From NCBI GenBank assembly GCA_963573385.1, contig CAUYLG010021491.1:62001-126000 (forward strand): a stretch of 64,000 nt of DNA, read 5' to 3'. The notes under the pieces were generated by a model. That model searched no databases and was not told the origin of the DNA. It was given only the letters and a program-made list of their open reading frames with translations. This stretch comes from Cacajao melanocephalus. Lineage: Eukaryota; Chordata; Mammalia; Primates; Pitheciidae. The position numbers were made by a program, and so were the translations under genes. The stretch's first letter is position 1; each line of letters opens with the position of its first letter. Shown here in pieces: positions 46,666 to 60,235 of the stretch.

Positions 46666-47541
46666 TTTACCCACTTATTCCTCCATATATATATGGTTTT
46701 TCTTTTGCAGTTTGATGAAAAGTTTGAACATAACTTCAGTTTAAGAGTTTGATGGAAAGAGTTTGATAAAAGGGTTGAATATACTGATATTCCTCAGTTG
46801 TATTGTCATAAATGGGATGCTGATGAGTGTCATAAGTGTTCCCAATAAGAGTGTTGGCCATAAGGTCATGCATGAGACTGTTTTCCAAGTCTGCCCAGGC
46901 TCATAAATATCCACATCCTTCTACCTTCCCCACACCGGCTTCTTATCCCCCTACACACCCCTTCCCTTTCATAGACCTAAATGTTGTCAGGAACTTGCTG
47001 AAAAAGCAGCCCCCTTCCTCCAATTAACAAATAATTGGAGGAGAGAAATCAGACACTGTGTACAGGCAAATCCTTCAAAGAATTTTTCTGCTATTTATGA
47101 TTTAATTTTAAATTTAAATTACTTAATCTTATATAAATTTGCTGTAAGAGGTGGGGAGGTCAAGTACAAATGTTAAAGAGTGAATGAATACATTGGTGAA
47201 AAAATTCTTTTATGATTGTTTAATTATAAGCTAAAATTCACTGTGCATTTGTGAATTACTTCAAATCTATAATAATAAGCCCATTTACCCAGGTGTCTAA
47301 GACATATGGAAGATTTCTATTTGGACTGAATGACTTGATTTCAAGTCAGTGGAAACCTTCTAATTTCCTTTTAGTTTCAGAAGAGTTTCCTCTTCCTCAC
47401 TTGGGTTAAAATTGGCAGTATTTATTTAAAAAGTACCTATATTCTATGAGTACTACATGCCATGCCATTGTGAAAGAGGTAGCAAAAACAATATAACATG
47501 TATGCGAATGAGGGCAAATTCTCAAAAATCCAATATCACTC
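46666..47541. other. Unassigned; hairpin and donor patch of a duplicated 30-mer
   Basis: No gene. It contains a perfect inverted repeat at 47016-47042 and the 30-nt segment 47345-47374 that recurs in the next LTR. A faint antisense L2 trace may lie near 47420-47480. Confidence 0.45.
47016..47042. repeat. Perfect 11-bp inverted repeat, 5-nt loop
   Basis: Arms 47016-47026 and 47032-47042 pair without mismatch around 'acaaa'. No T-run follows, and bacterial-type termination is not relevant here. Confidence 0.95.
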
Positions 47542-47957
47542 TGTATTAATTTGTTCACGCATTGCTATCAAGAACTACTTGAGACTGAGTAATTGATGAA
47601 GAAATGATGTTTAATTGACTCATAGTTCCACAGGCTGTACAGGAAGCGTGGCTGCGGAGGCCTCAGGAAACTTACAATCATGTCAGAAGGTGAAGGGAAA
47701 GCGGGTGCATCTTCACATGGTGGAGCACTAGAGAGAGCTAAAGGGGAAGTGCTACACACGTTTAAACAGGCAGCTTTCCTGAGAACTCACTCACTATCAT
47801 GATGTCAGGTCAGCAGAAACCTTCTAATTTCCTTTTAGCAAGGAGGAAATCTGCCCCATGATCCGATCACCTCCCATCTGGTTCCTCCCCCAACACTGAG
47901 AAGGAATTGCAATTCAACACGATATTTGAATGGAGACGCAGAGCCAAACCATATTAC
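47542..47957 (-). mobile_element. THE1/MST-type MaLR LTR, antisense, with an inserted patch
   Basis: From 'tgtattaatttgttcacgca' through 'gaggcctcaggaaacttaca' (47658-47677) to 'gagccaaaccatattaca'. At 47809-47838 the LTR order is broken by a 30-nt patch that matches 47345-47374; LTR order resumes with 'aggaggaaatctgccccatg'. Confidence 0.92.
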
Positions 47958-48483
47958 ACTCCTTGAGGGCGAAGACAGTTTTGCACTGAAGATGCGATCA
48001 CAATATGATAGCATCACTTAGGGAAGGCAGGTACTTTGAAGGCAGTGAGGTATAAGCTGACTTTTGGAATTTGGGGTTGCATGCGTATTTGTGGTGAAAA
48101 AGGGAGAGTTTTCCAAGAATAGAAGAAAGATTTCAGCAAAAGCATGAAGAAAGGAATGAGTGAACCAGAAGTTTGCCTTGGCTGATTGAGAGAGCCCACA
48201 TTTTCTTAGAAGAAAACCAGCAAGAGGGTACCTCCCTATTACTGAAATAAGGATGACTGTTTACCTATATAGCATTCTTCAGTGGTCTCTAAAGACTGCA
48301 TGAGAGACATAGGAATGTGAAAATCTCAGAATTCCCCATGACTGTCTTCATTTTAGCCCTTTCAGAACCCGTTTTGAATGGTTGCCTAGCTTGATTCTTA
48401 AACCACAAGGGCTGGAAAACAAACTTCATGTTTCCCCAAATCCTTTGTAGCTAAAGTTTTACACATGATCTAGTTTCTGGCTA
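47958..48483. other. Unassigned
   Basis: Minus frames 47835-48017 and 48014-48199 lack domains. No repeat confidently named. Confidence 0.4.
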
Positions 48484-48820
48484 TGTTGGTCAGTTCAGCC
48501 TGCTATAATACAATGCCATAGACTGGGTGGTTTAAACAACAAACATTTATTTCTCAAAGTCTAGAGGCTGGAAATGCAGGATCAGGGTGTCTGCAGGGTC
48601 TTGGTGAGGGTCCTCTCCCTGGTTTAAAGGCAGCCATCTTCTTGCTATGTTCTCACATGGCAGAAAGATAACTACTAGCTCTCTGGTCTCTTCATATAAG
48701 GGCATGAATCCCATTCAGGAGGGCTCCATTCTCATGCCCTAACCTCCCAAAGGCCCCTCCTCCAAATACCATCAATACCATCTAATCTTTGGGACTGGAG
48801 TCTCAACAAGTGACTCTGCA
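48484..48820 (-). mobile_element. MLT1A-like MaLR LTR, antisense
   Basis: 'atgccatagactgggtggtt' (48512-48531), 'aacaaacatttatttctcaa', 'cccaaaggcccctcctccaa' (48747-48766) and 'caataccatctaatctttgg' follow the MLT1 antisense order. Confidence 0.85.
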
Positions 48821-50054
<1,234 letters not shown>

Positions 50055-51204
50055 AAGAGATCCCTACGAAACAGAGATCTGAGGAGTGAAGCTGATTCCT
50101 AAGACAGCCTTGCTTTGGCATGAATTTTCCATCCAGTCCACATATATCTCTAGGATGGACAGTCCCACTTTTCTAGCCCAGTGAGGCTTCCAAGCACATG
50201 ACCACATTCAGAATGAGGCCTGGGGAGACCACCTGATTTCCAGAGCAGCCCTGGATCCTGAGTAACCGTCTGGTTCCATACTCGCCTGGCTCAGCAGGGC
50301 CAGCTTCTTTATGCTTTCTCTGTTGACAAAGACAACTTATTTTGCTTTTTATGGGTCTTTTATGAGACCTGGCTACCCAACTTCTTGTTTTGTTATAAAA
50401 CTACCTGAGGTTCTGCTCCCACCTTATTCACAGCACTTACAGTACCTTGAGAATTTGTTTCTCGTGTCCTTAAGGATCCAGGTAACATAGTACATTTACC
50501 TAAAAACCAACCAAACAAAACAACAAAACAAAAAAAAATCATCATTTCACCTGTCTTAGAAATGTAAGAAGTGAAAAAAAGGACAAGTTCAAACTTTTTG
50601 ACTTAGGTTTAGAAAAATCTGAAATGAGTTGACGTTAGTTCTTTAGCATTTAAATGGCAGGGGAATAACCCTTGGAAAGAAAATGTTGACCAACCTATAT
50701 GTGGGCCACTATTTAAGTCATCTTTTAAATGTAGTATTTGATTACCACGCCTACTGAATAAGAGCTTAAACTACCATTATCATCAATAAAAGCCACATGA
50801 ACAGATTCCTACACTTGAGTGGTAATATACCCTTAAACTATTTTGGCCTCTTTGAAAGTGAAACCATTTTTAGTAAGTGCTTTCTGAAGCCTCATTATTA
50901 TTGTGACGACTACTAATTTATACACACATAATGCATTCTGCCTTGAAAATTATATTTCAGAATCATTTTTACCCACCTGGAGAGAAGCATGACAGCTATT
51001 CCACAGCACTCAGCAATGTCTCAGGCCTGAACAGAGGAAATGGCTGTAAATATGTCATTTACCCCAGAGCGGTGGCACATTCTTTCTAATGGGAGTTTGA
51101 CTTTGAAGGTGGATCCAGCTATCTGGGAGGCTGCTGTGGGACTGCATGTCTTCCTCTCCACCTATCACTCCTCCTGGCCTAGTTAGCTGCAGAAAGACTA
51201 GGTG
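50055..51204. other. Unassigned spacer between the 197-bp repeats
   Basis: No gene. A CAAAA-rich patch lies at 50504-50538. No LTR boundaries (TG...CA) or target duplication mark this as the body of a retroelement. Confidence 0.45.
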
Positions 51205-51400
51205 CAGAAAGTAGAGGTGGTACATTCTTTATGCAGGGACAAAAGTAAGCCAGAGGTCCAATCTGCAGACTCTTGGGATCTCTGGTGTGAAGGTCTCAGC
51301 CGAATACCAACAGTATTAGTCAAACCAATGAGAACAGTCTACTTTTGGTTGGGTTGGCAAGTCAGTTCAGAGAGGATCATAGAGGAGACAAAAGAGAAAG
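51205..51400. repeat. 197-bp direct repeat, copy B
   Basis: About 96% identical to copy A, offset about 1.35 kb. It ends exactly where a perfect 10-bp inverted repeat begins (51401-51410 with 51417-51426, 6-nt loop). The 87-codon frame 51202-51465 runs through it and lacks a domain. Confidence 0.96.
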
Positions 51401-51454
51401 ATCTTCTTTCAAAAGAGAAAGAAGATGATTTCAGCCAATTCATCAGTGATTTGG

Positions 51455-51609
51455 CTGAATATTAGAATCTCCTGGGGAACTTAAAAACATATTTATGCTT
51501 AGGTCCCACTTCAGAGCAACTGAAAGTATCACTGTGGATGAAGCCAGGGCTACTGTGTTTTAAAACTTCACAGGTGTCTTCAGCGGACAACCAAAGTTGA
51601 GAACCACTA
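51455..51609 (+). mobile_element. MER5-type hAT fossil, copy 1
   Basis: 'attagaatctcctggggaac' (51461-51480) near the start and 'gttgagaaccacta' at the end are MER5A hallmarks. Confidence 0.8.
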
Positions 51610-51615
51610 ACCTAC

Positions 51616-51720
51616 AATGGCTTTCAAATTTTAGGTTCCATCATAATCACCTGGGGATGATCTTGCCCAGCCCTACTAAACCAGGTGATTCTGATACACA
51701 TTAAAGTTTGAAAACCACTA
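51616..51720 (+). mobile_element. MER5-type hAT fossil, copy 2, internally deleted
   Basis: 'catcataatcacctggggat' (51639-51658), 'caggtgattctgatacacat' (51682-51701) and 'tttgaaaaccacta' repeat the MER5 order in the same orientation, six bases after copy 1. Confidence 0.8.
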
Positions 51721-52114
51721 ATTTATAAACTACTGGTTGGTTATGTGATTGTTTCTGTCTGCCCCAAGGCTTCTGCTCTCTTATTTCCCCCCTTATCCTG
51801 CTCTAGTCCTGGTAATAGCTACAGTTATATATATCCTGGTTAAAATGCAGTCATATTAATTGGAGTGATAACATATCAAACTAACCAACCATCCTTAGAA
51901 TGTTCTCAGAAGAGAGCAGAGGCTTGAATGAATAGACAAAAGATAGGTAAATTTTGTAGGTAAGAGAATTCTGATGCTCTCTGCTTCTGTCTTCAGCAGG
52001 TTCCTAATGCATCCAATAATCACTGTCCACCACAACCAAGCACTAAGCCACGGCTCTTTTTCTCCTGGCAAAAATAGAAACAAAGGTTTATTATCTGTTA
52101 AGGGCATCCTCCAA
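51721..52114. other. Unassigned
   Basis: The minus frame 51895-52125 has no domain; no named repeat. Confidence 0.4.
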
Positions 52115-52315
52115 TAATGTAACACTGCTGGTACTATCTCCTGTTACTCTTACAATAACATTATGAAGTATATATAAGTATTTCAGTAACCAAATGAAAA
52201 ATAGAATTTGGAGAAAGTAAGAACTTGGTCTAAGGACCCATAACCAGTGAGTGACCTATTGAAGACTGGACCTCTTGCCTCTAGACCAAGGCTACTTCCC
52301 TAACTTCCATATTTT
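52115..52315 (-). mobile_element. MIR SINE, antisense
   Basis: 'taacattatgaagtatatat' (52157-52176), 'cataaccagtgagtgaccta' (52239-52258) and 'gaccaaggctacttccctaa' keep the antisense MIR order. Confidence 0.72.
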
Positions 52316-52499
52316 CTGCATCAGACAGATATTATAAATAGAGAAGAAATCTGGTTTTAATTTTTTGAAGGGCTTTTGTGCAGAAGAAGCAGGCCTAGTC
52401 TGTATTGTTACAGAGAGTAGACTACAGTTCAGTAGATAGAAATCCAATAAAGGCATATCTCAGCCTACTCTATTATAATAAATACGGATTAAAATTCTA
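52316..52499. other. Unassigned
   Basis: Nothing recognised. Confidence 0.4.
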
Positions 52500-52690
52500 A
52501 TAGTGATTTCTTGCACATATTATGTCCAGCACTAAACTGAGTGCTTAAATTAGTGCATCTCATCTGATCATCACAACAACACTATGACAGAGGTACTATT
52601 ATGATATGATTTTCTAGGTGAGGAAACTGAGTCTCAGATAAATTCAGAAACTTGTCAAAGGTCATGGATCCCCAAACTAGTGGCCGTAGT
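52500..52690 (-). mobile_element. MIR SINE, antisense
   Basis: 'catcacaacaacactatgac' (52570-52589), 'ggtgaggaaactgagtctca' (52617-52636) and 'tgtcaaaggtcatgga' are clear antisense MIR blocks. Confidence 0.85.
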
Positions 52691-53107
52691 GGTAGAATCA
52701 GAAGCAGTGTGCAAGAAACGAAGTGCTCAATCCAAGCTACTCGGGTCAGTCAGGACAGAATTAGCTCTAAAATTCTAACAAGAGAATTGACAAACAGCGG
52801 GTTGAACTACTTTGTGGAATCAGAAGTTTCTTGTCAGTCACTGAAAACACTTTAAGAAGTCTGAATGATCATGAGCCATTCTGGCTTCAGACCCTTCACC
52901 TCTTCACTTCTTTGCTGCCTTGCTCAGGCTGTGATCCCTTGCACAAAGGTGACTGGACCGAGGGTAGAGATCTACCCCTACAAGTCATAGCTCATGCTGA
53001 GATTGAGTCAATCTCTGAAATGCATGCATTTGGTTGCTGTGGGTGCTTTTTGCCAATTACTGTATAGACTGAGGATTCCTGCAGTAAATTCTACCTTTTA
53101 AAATATG
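52691..53107. other. Unassigned
   Basis: The 78-codon frame 52831-53067 is without a domain; an old LTR is possible but not nameable. Confidence 0.4.
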
Positions 53108-54119
53108 TGGTACTGACATAAAGATGTGCATGTAGACCAGTGGAACAGAATAGAAACCCTGGAAATAATTCCAAATATATATGGTCAACTAATTTTTGAA
53201 AAGAATACCATAAAAGACACAATGGGGGAAAGGATAATCTCTTCAATAAATGGTGAAGGTAAAATTAGGTTTCCACATTCAAAAATGAAATTGGACGCTT
53301 ATCTTAAACACACACACAAATCAACTCAAAATGGGCAAAAGGCCTAAATATAAGACCTGAAACCATGAAACTCGTAGAAGAAAGCATAGAGGAAAAGATC
53401 CTTGACATTGGCTTTGGCAATGATTTCTTGGATGTCGCACCAAAAGCTCAGGCTACAAAAGCAGAAATAAATAAATGGGATTATATTGAACTGAAAAGCT
53501 TTTGCACAGCAAAGTAAACAATCAAGAAAATGAAAAGGCAACCTAAGAATGGGAGAAATTATTTGTAAATCATGTATCTTATTAGAGGTTACAATTCAAA
53601 ATATATCAAGGACTCATACAGCTCTGTAGGAAAACATCAAATAATCAAATTAAAAATGGGCAAAGGACCTGAATAGATATTTTTCCAAAGAAGGCATACA
53701 AATGATCAAAAGGTATGTGAAAAGGTGCTAAACATTACTAATTATCGGGGAAATGGACATCAAAACCACAAGGAGGTATCACTATACATCTGTTAGGATT
53801 TCTATTATCAAAAAGACAAGAGGTAAGTGTTGGCAAGGATGTGGAGGAGAGGGAACCCTTGCATTTTGTTTGCGGGAGTGTAAATTGGTAAAGCCATTAT
53901 GAAAAACAGTATGAATATTCTCTAAAAAATTAAAAATAGATTTACCATATATCCCAGCAATTTCACTTCTGAGTATATATCCTTAGGAAACAAAATGCAT
54001 ATCCTGAAGTATATCAGAAGATATAGCTGCACTTCCGTGTTCACAGCATTATTCACAATAACCAGCGAATGGAAACAGCCTCAGTGTCCAAGGATGGTTG
54101 AAAGGATGAAGAAAATGTG

Positions 54120-54155
<36 letters not shown>

Positions 54156-54914
54156 ATCCCCATGCATACATCCATGGACACAGTGGAATATTATTCAGCC
54201 ATAAAAAGAAGGACATCCTGCCATTTGTGACAACATGGATGAATACTGAGGGCATTATGCTAAGTGAAATAAGTCAGACAGGAGAAACAAATACTGCATG
54301 ATCTGACTTATATGGGGAATCTTAAGTTGAACTTGCAAAAACAGATAGTAGAATGGTAGTTGCTAGAGGCTGAGAAGTGGTGAAATTGGGGAGATGTTGG
54401 TCAAAGAGTACAAACTTTCAGTTATAAAATAAGTGGGGATCTAATATACAACATGCTAACTATAATTAATAATACTGCATTGTATGCTTAAAGTAACCAT
54501 GTGAGGTGACAAATATATTAACTAACTTGATTGTGGTAATCCTTTCACAATATATATGTATATCAAAGCATCATGTTGTATACCTTAAATATATACAATC
54601 TAGGCTGGGTACGGTGGTTCATGTCTGTAATCCCAGCCCTTTGGGAGGCTGAGGTGGGTGGATCATAAGGTCAAGAGATTGAGACCATCCTGGCCAACAT
54701 GGTGAAACCCCATCTCTACTAAAAATACAAAATTTAGCTGGGTGTGGTGGCGCATGCCTGTAATCCCAGCTCCTCAGGAGGCTGAGGCAGGAGAATCTCT
54801 TGAACCTGAGAGGTGAATTTTGCAGTGAGGCAAGATCCTGCCACTGTACTCCAACCTGGCAACAGAGAGAGACTTTGTCTCAAAAAAAAATAATAAAATA
54901 TATATATATATATG

Positions 54915-54956
<42 letters not shown>

Positions 54957-54998
54957 CACACACACAAACACAACCTCAATAAACTTGGAAAACATAAA
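53108..54998 (+). mobile_element. L1 (L1M type) 3' portion, sense, with Alu near its end
   Basis: An ORF2-tail order ('gtggaacagaatagaaaccc' at 53140-53159, then 'gccataaaaagaaggacat') is followed by the 3' UTR signature 'catgttgtataccttaaat' near 54571. The L1 end resumes after the Alu at 'acctcaataaacttggaa' near 54973. Multiple stops and shifts break ORF2. A CA run lies at 54121-54150. Confidence 0.92.
54603..54970 (+). mobile_element. Alu, sense, with (TA)n(CA)n tail
   Basis: A full dimeric Alu (54603-54890) whose A-tail has evolved into TA (54899-54918) and CA (54919-54968) microsatellites. It lies a few bases short of the L1 3' end. Frames 54734-54979 and 54800-54982 are Alu plus microsatellite. 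Confidence 0.95.
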
Positions 54999-55094
54999 TC
55001 TAGCTATTTCAAACTGATTTCTGTTTGAACTAGTATGTAGGAGTATGGATATCAGGAAATACGGAACTTTAAATGTAAAAATAATAGAGCCTTC

Positions 55095-55830
55095 ACATAT
55101 GCTCAAATTGGAGTGGCTGCTGGTCTCACAGTACTATCAGTGTTACCTACTCTTTCTGGTAATAACCTCCACTACCCCCAAACCAGGATCAATCATAGTA
55201 CTTAACTAATCTGACCTTGGTGGGCATATTACCTGAGTTAAGCTCCTAAGTTGAGTACTTAACTCTCCTGACCAAGAAGTGGGCATATTACCTAAGCTGA
55301 GCTATCTTTCCCCAAGGATTTATAAACAGCACTGGTAGTAAGTACTCCTGGCTAAGGTTGTGACATCAAAGATTATAATCCCAGGATTGCTTTCAACCAT
55401 ATTCTCTACCACATTGAGAAAGCCTGTCCACACTAAGCGCTGCGCTTATAGCAGAGCAGAAATGAGAGATGGTGGTGGACAGATGGAGGGTGAGAGAGAA
55501 ACAGACAGGGAGAGGAGTAAGGAGCTGGAAACACTGACTCCATTGGAGAAGGTGACCAACCACATGGAAGAGAAAGGTCCCAGTAGAAGTGGCCACTGTG
55601 TTCTGGTCAGCTCTGGGTTCTCCTAGGGTGCCCTTCCTAGTTACTGAACTGACACCAGGTCTCTAGTGCCTTCTCCCCAGGCTGCTGAGTCCTTTCTACA
55701 ACACACTCTGGAGGCTTGATTTTCATGTCACTTCCCCAGATAAAGATTTTCTTTGTGATTCGGGTTCCCCATCATACTGGCAAAGGAAATTCTGCTGCTT
55801 TGTTAGTAACTGGGAGCTTTGTGGTCGGGT
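55095..55830 (+). mobile_element. Old LTR-like element, sense (family uncertain)
   Basis: The order 'ccccaaaccaggatcaatca', 'gagctatctttccccaagga' (55299-55318), 'cagctctgggttctcctagg' (55608-55627) and 'cttccccagataaagatttt' (55731-55750) is one I recall from an ERVL-type LTR. A 57-nt tandem duplication lies inside. Frames 55360-55626 and 55393-55596 oppose each other and lack domains. Confidence 0.5.
55199..55304. repeat. 57-nt tandem duplication
   Basis: Units starting 'tacttaact' at 55199 and 55256 share 'gggcatattacct' and flanking bases, with several differences. Confidence 0.85.
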
Positions 55831-57599
55831 GGTAATCCCATTCACAGCGAGTCCAGCAGCAATTGCAAAATTCAGCAAGTGGGGCATTCCAGAAAGGGTG
55901 ATGTTTATTTGTGTTCACATTGGAACAGAGGGTATCAACTAGGAACTGCAGAACAGCTAGAGCATGAAACTTGATGGGGGACCTGCAGATGCATATAGTA
56001 TTTACCTATTCTTCTCTCCCATTTAAAAATTTCTCTCTAACACCTTGCCACAGGCATTTCCAGTCCATTCACTCGGGGATTTCCAAACTTTCCCAAGAGA
56101 GTGCATCTAAAAGTAGAGGAGAATGAGTGACCCTTAGTCTCAGACAAGAATTTATTCCAATAGCCAGGATTTCATCTCAAAAACTTTCTCATAAATTGTT
56201 TCGTGTATAACATATGTACATTTTTAAATTATGAAAATAATGTTCTTTTTATTTTTGAATAAGATTGATGGGTGAACATTTGTGTCATGTTTATTTTGTG
56301 ATCTGCATAACTGTGCTGAGCCAAAGCTTAACTTGGAGATACCATGGCTGCTATTTAAGATACTACATCTCTTTTAAATTGCTTAGATTTTGGAGGAGAT
56401 GTCATAGTGAGCCCTTAAGCCCTTAGCCTAAATCTGCTTTTATTTTCTAAAATAATTTTTCTATTTATCAAAATACAAAAAAATTATGTATTTATATTAT
56501 CTATCATTAACAATATCAAATACTAAGAGAATTCCCCAGCCCCACTTTGCCATGGTTTCTCAGGACAGTCCTGTTGGTTTTACTAAAGAAAGAGTTTTTT
56601 AAAATATCCCTTTTTAACTAGGGAAGCCACACATCCTAGGCAGTCCTGATTTGTTCGTCCCAATGTAAATTCTTATTGCTATTATTTTACTCCAAGGTAT
56701 TATGGCTGAGATGTTAAATTACATGGTCACTATCTGGGATGCCATTTTTGATGATTTCAATATTTGTTTTCTAGCAATAACCCCTATGTCTTCAGATTTA
56801 CGGTTAGTTACTTGTTTCTTGATATTGTATCTAACTTACACATTTCCCGTTGGCTTCTTGCTATCGCGATTACATATTTAGCTTACCTAAATTCCCATCT
56901 CTGTTTATCACTTCCTCTGAATAAATATATTGCTCTTTAGTTCCTCTGTTGATTACCTTTAAAACTCTATTTCTTATTCCATTAATTATAGATACTTTAT
57001 CCTGACTTTCTACTTCGTAAGATAAAGATACTAGTGACTCCACACCTTTCTGTACCCATCTCTCCCATTCACTCAAATCCTGAAATTTTTTACATTATCA
57101 AAGTTGATAACATTTATATTCTGTCCTATAGCCAAATATTAATCTTGTGCTGAATGTATAGGAAAGATGATTCTGAATGTTGAAGGTCAGCTGGTAGCAT
57201 TTATGTTATGATATCCATGCATTTATTCACTGCTGAATAAGGCAGCACTGTGCTATGATTTTAGCCCTTTGTTGTAAAATTTTTTGTCCTTTTCAGAATT
57301 TCTGCTCTTATACTCTGTGTTCATCATACTTCTGAGTTCTCCCAGTGTTTCAGATGCCCTACTTATTATATGAAATCATCTCTTGCCCTTTTTCTCGTCT
57401 CTGGTCCTACTAAAACCATCCACCTCCTTGCTACAGTCTGGACTTCACACTTCACTGCTGTAAAGTCATTATCCTGAAACTTGCCTTCAATGCCCTCCTG
57501 CCTTGGATGTACCACTTCCTGGATTCCACATCTCCCTCCTTGGTTTGTTCTCTTACTGGTCATTGTGATTGTTGCTCACATATTTATCCTATTCACCCC
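55831..57599. other. Unassigned AT-rich sequence
   Basis: No gene or named repeat in about 1.8 kb. Frames 56870-57076 and 57366-57563 (minus) and 57481-57666 (plus) lack recognisable domains. Confidence 0.42.
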
Positions 57600-58090
57600 C
57601 ATTGTGTGGCAGCCATGCAGTTTGAGAGGAATCGACTTCAATCCCATTTTCTGTAGTTGGTCCTGATTGGTTTAAATCAATCTAAGTAATCTCGTCCCAC
57701 TTAGTCACTTGATAGTATTCTCTACCAAGGCTGTGCAGTGAAGAATTAATCTTACCCAAAGACCTTTGTGCTTGGCCACTGGGGAGTAATCTTTAGGCCC
57801 TGGAATGTCCTGCCTGACTGGAGTGTCTCAGTTTGCACGGGGGGTTGGCCACTAGACAGTCAGTCTAGCAATGTGATTTATGAAAGGGGCTTTAAGCCAC
57901 TTAATATCAGTTCCAACCTGTGAAGGGACTGAAGATCCAACTGAAAAGTTTGGAAATAAATGATCAGCTATGCAGGCAGTGTTGGATAGAGCCCCAGCAA
58001 AATCTCTGGACACCAAAGGCTCCCGTGAGCTTTCCTGGTTAGCTATTTGTATTATAGAATGAGGCTACAGAGAAGCTGCCTGGGAGTTCT
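57600..58090 (+). mobile_element. Old LTR-like element, sense (family uncertain)
   Basis: 'ttggtcctgattggtttaaa' (57658-57677), 'ggatagagccccagcaaaat' (57984-58003), 'ctctggacaccaaaggctcc' (58004-58023) and 'gagctttcctggttagc' recall an ERV-type LTR order. Confidence 0.45.
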
Positions 58091-59088
<998 letters not shown>

Positions 59089-59462
59089 GCTATAGATTAA
59101 ATTGTGTCCCCTTCTCATACTCCCAAATTCATATGTTGAATCCCTAAATCCCAATGTGACCGTATCTGGAAACAGGGCCTTTAGAAGGTAATTGAGGTTA
59201 AATGAAGTCGTAAGGGTGGTGCTGTAATGCGATAGTCTTTGGCCTCATAAGAAGAGACATATCTCTCTAGTCTTTCTCCACCACATGAGGACACAAGAGA
59301 AGCTGCTGTCTTTAAGCCAGGAAGACAGTCCTCACCAGGAACAAATCAGCCAGAACCTTGATCTTAGATTTGCCATCCTACTGAACTATGAGAAAATTAG
59401 TTTCTGTTGTGTAAGCCAGTCTAAGATACTTTGTTTTCACAGCCCAAGCTTAGACACTGATA
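59089..59462 (+). mobile_element. MLT1A-like MaLR LTR, sense
   Basis: 'attaaattgtgtccccttct' (59097-59116), 'caaattcatatgttgaatcc' (59124-59143), 'cctcataagaagagacatat' (59243-59262), 'taagccaggaagacagtcct' (59312-59331), 'gaaaattagtttctgttgtg' (59392-59411). The frame 59285-59500 lies in it. Confidence 0.9.
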
Positions 59463-59865
59463 GTCAGTACGAAGTTGCAAGAAGACACAGAAGTGGCTGA
59501 TATGTTTGCTGAGGATCGGGGTACTTTCAGTGAAAGCATTCTGAACTTGAGCCAGGAAATCTGCTGAATGATGTTCTGTCTCTGCTATTAGCCCAAGAGA
59601 TTTTGGGCAATCACTTAACCCACTAGGGGACAATTTTCTCATCTATAGAATGGGGCTAATAATTCTTATTCTTGATGTGAATATCAAATCAGCTATATTA
59701 TGCCACAATCATTTATTTTACCTAGTTATTTATTTACAGTTGGCTCTCTTGACTAGTTTGTAACACTGGCAGTTCAGTCTGCACGCCAGAAAAGGTAAAC
59801 AAGTATTAATGAACATGGCCAGCATGGTACTTGGCACTCAGGAGATACTCACTAAATTTAAATGT
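59463..59865 (+). mobile_element. MIR fragment and L2-like tail, sense
   Basis: 59535-59700 has MIR blocks ('gggcaatcacttaacccact', 'tctcatctatagaatggggc' at 59637-59656). 59750-59865 has an L2-like tail ('tggtacttggcactcaggag' at 59824-59843). Confidence 0.65.
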
Positions 59866-60109
59866 AAAGTCTATAAGTACCCAGATGTTTATAAAAGTCT
59901 TTGGCTTTCTGATGGTTGTTTACCACCAGGGAGGCTCATAGAGATCTTGGCAGCAGCCATATCTTGAAGTTCCTGTTGCTGATTAACTCTTGGCCAGTCC
60001 AAGACAGTGCCCCATCATTACTACTGCTAAGTGACTTAATTCAACCTTCGGTATTGCTGGGACACCCTAGTTCTATCTGACATTTAGCATGTTTAATCAA
60101 AATGATTTG
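59866..60109. other. Unassigned
   Basis: Nothing recognised. Confidence 0.45.
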
Positions 60110-60235
60110 GTAAATATTTCTGTCCTGACTTCTAGACTGAGAACTTCTCTGGGGCATAGACTATACTGCATCTGAATTATTCTCATTCCTAGCAGTTAGC
60201 ACCCTTGCTCATCAAACAGTAGGTAGTCGTTTTAC
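60110..60235 (+). mobile_element. L2 LINE 3' end, sense
   Basis: 'ttctagactgagaacttctc' (60130-60149), 'tattctcattcctagcagtt' (60178-60197) and 'aaacagtaggtagtcg' preserve the L2 3' order. Confidence 0.65.

Noticed and set aside
53108..54998. Active L1
   Set aside because: Only the 3' portion is present, ORF2 is broken many times, and an Alu sits near its end.
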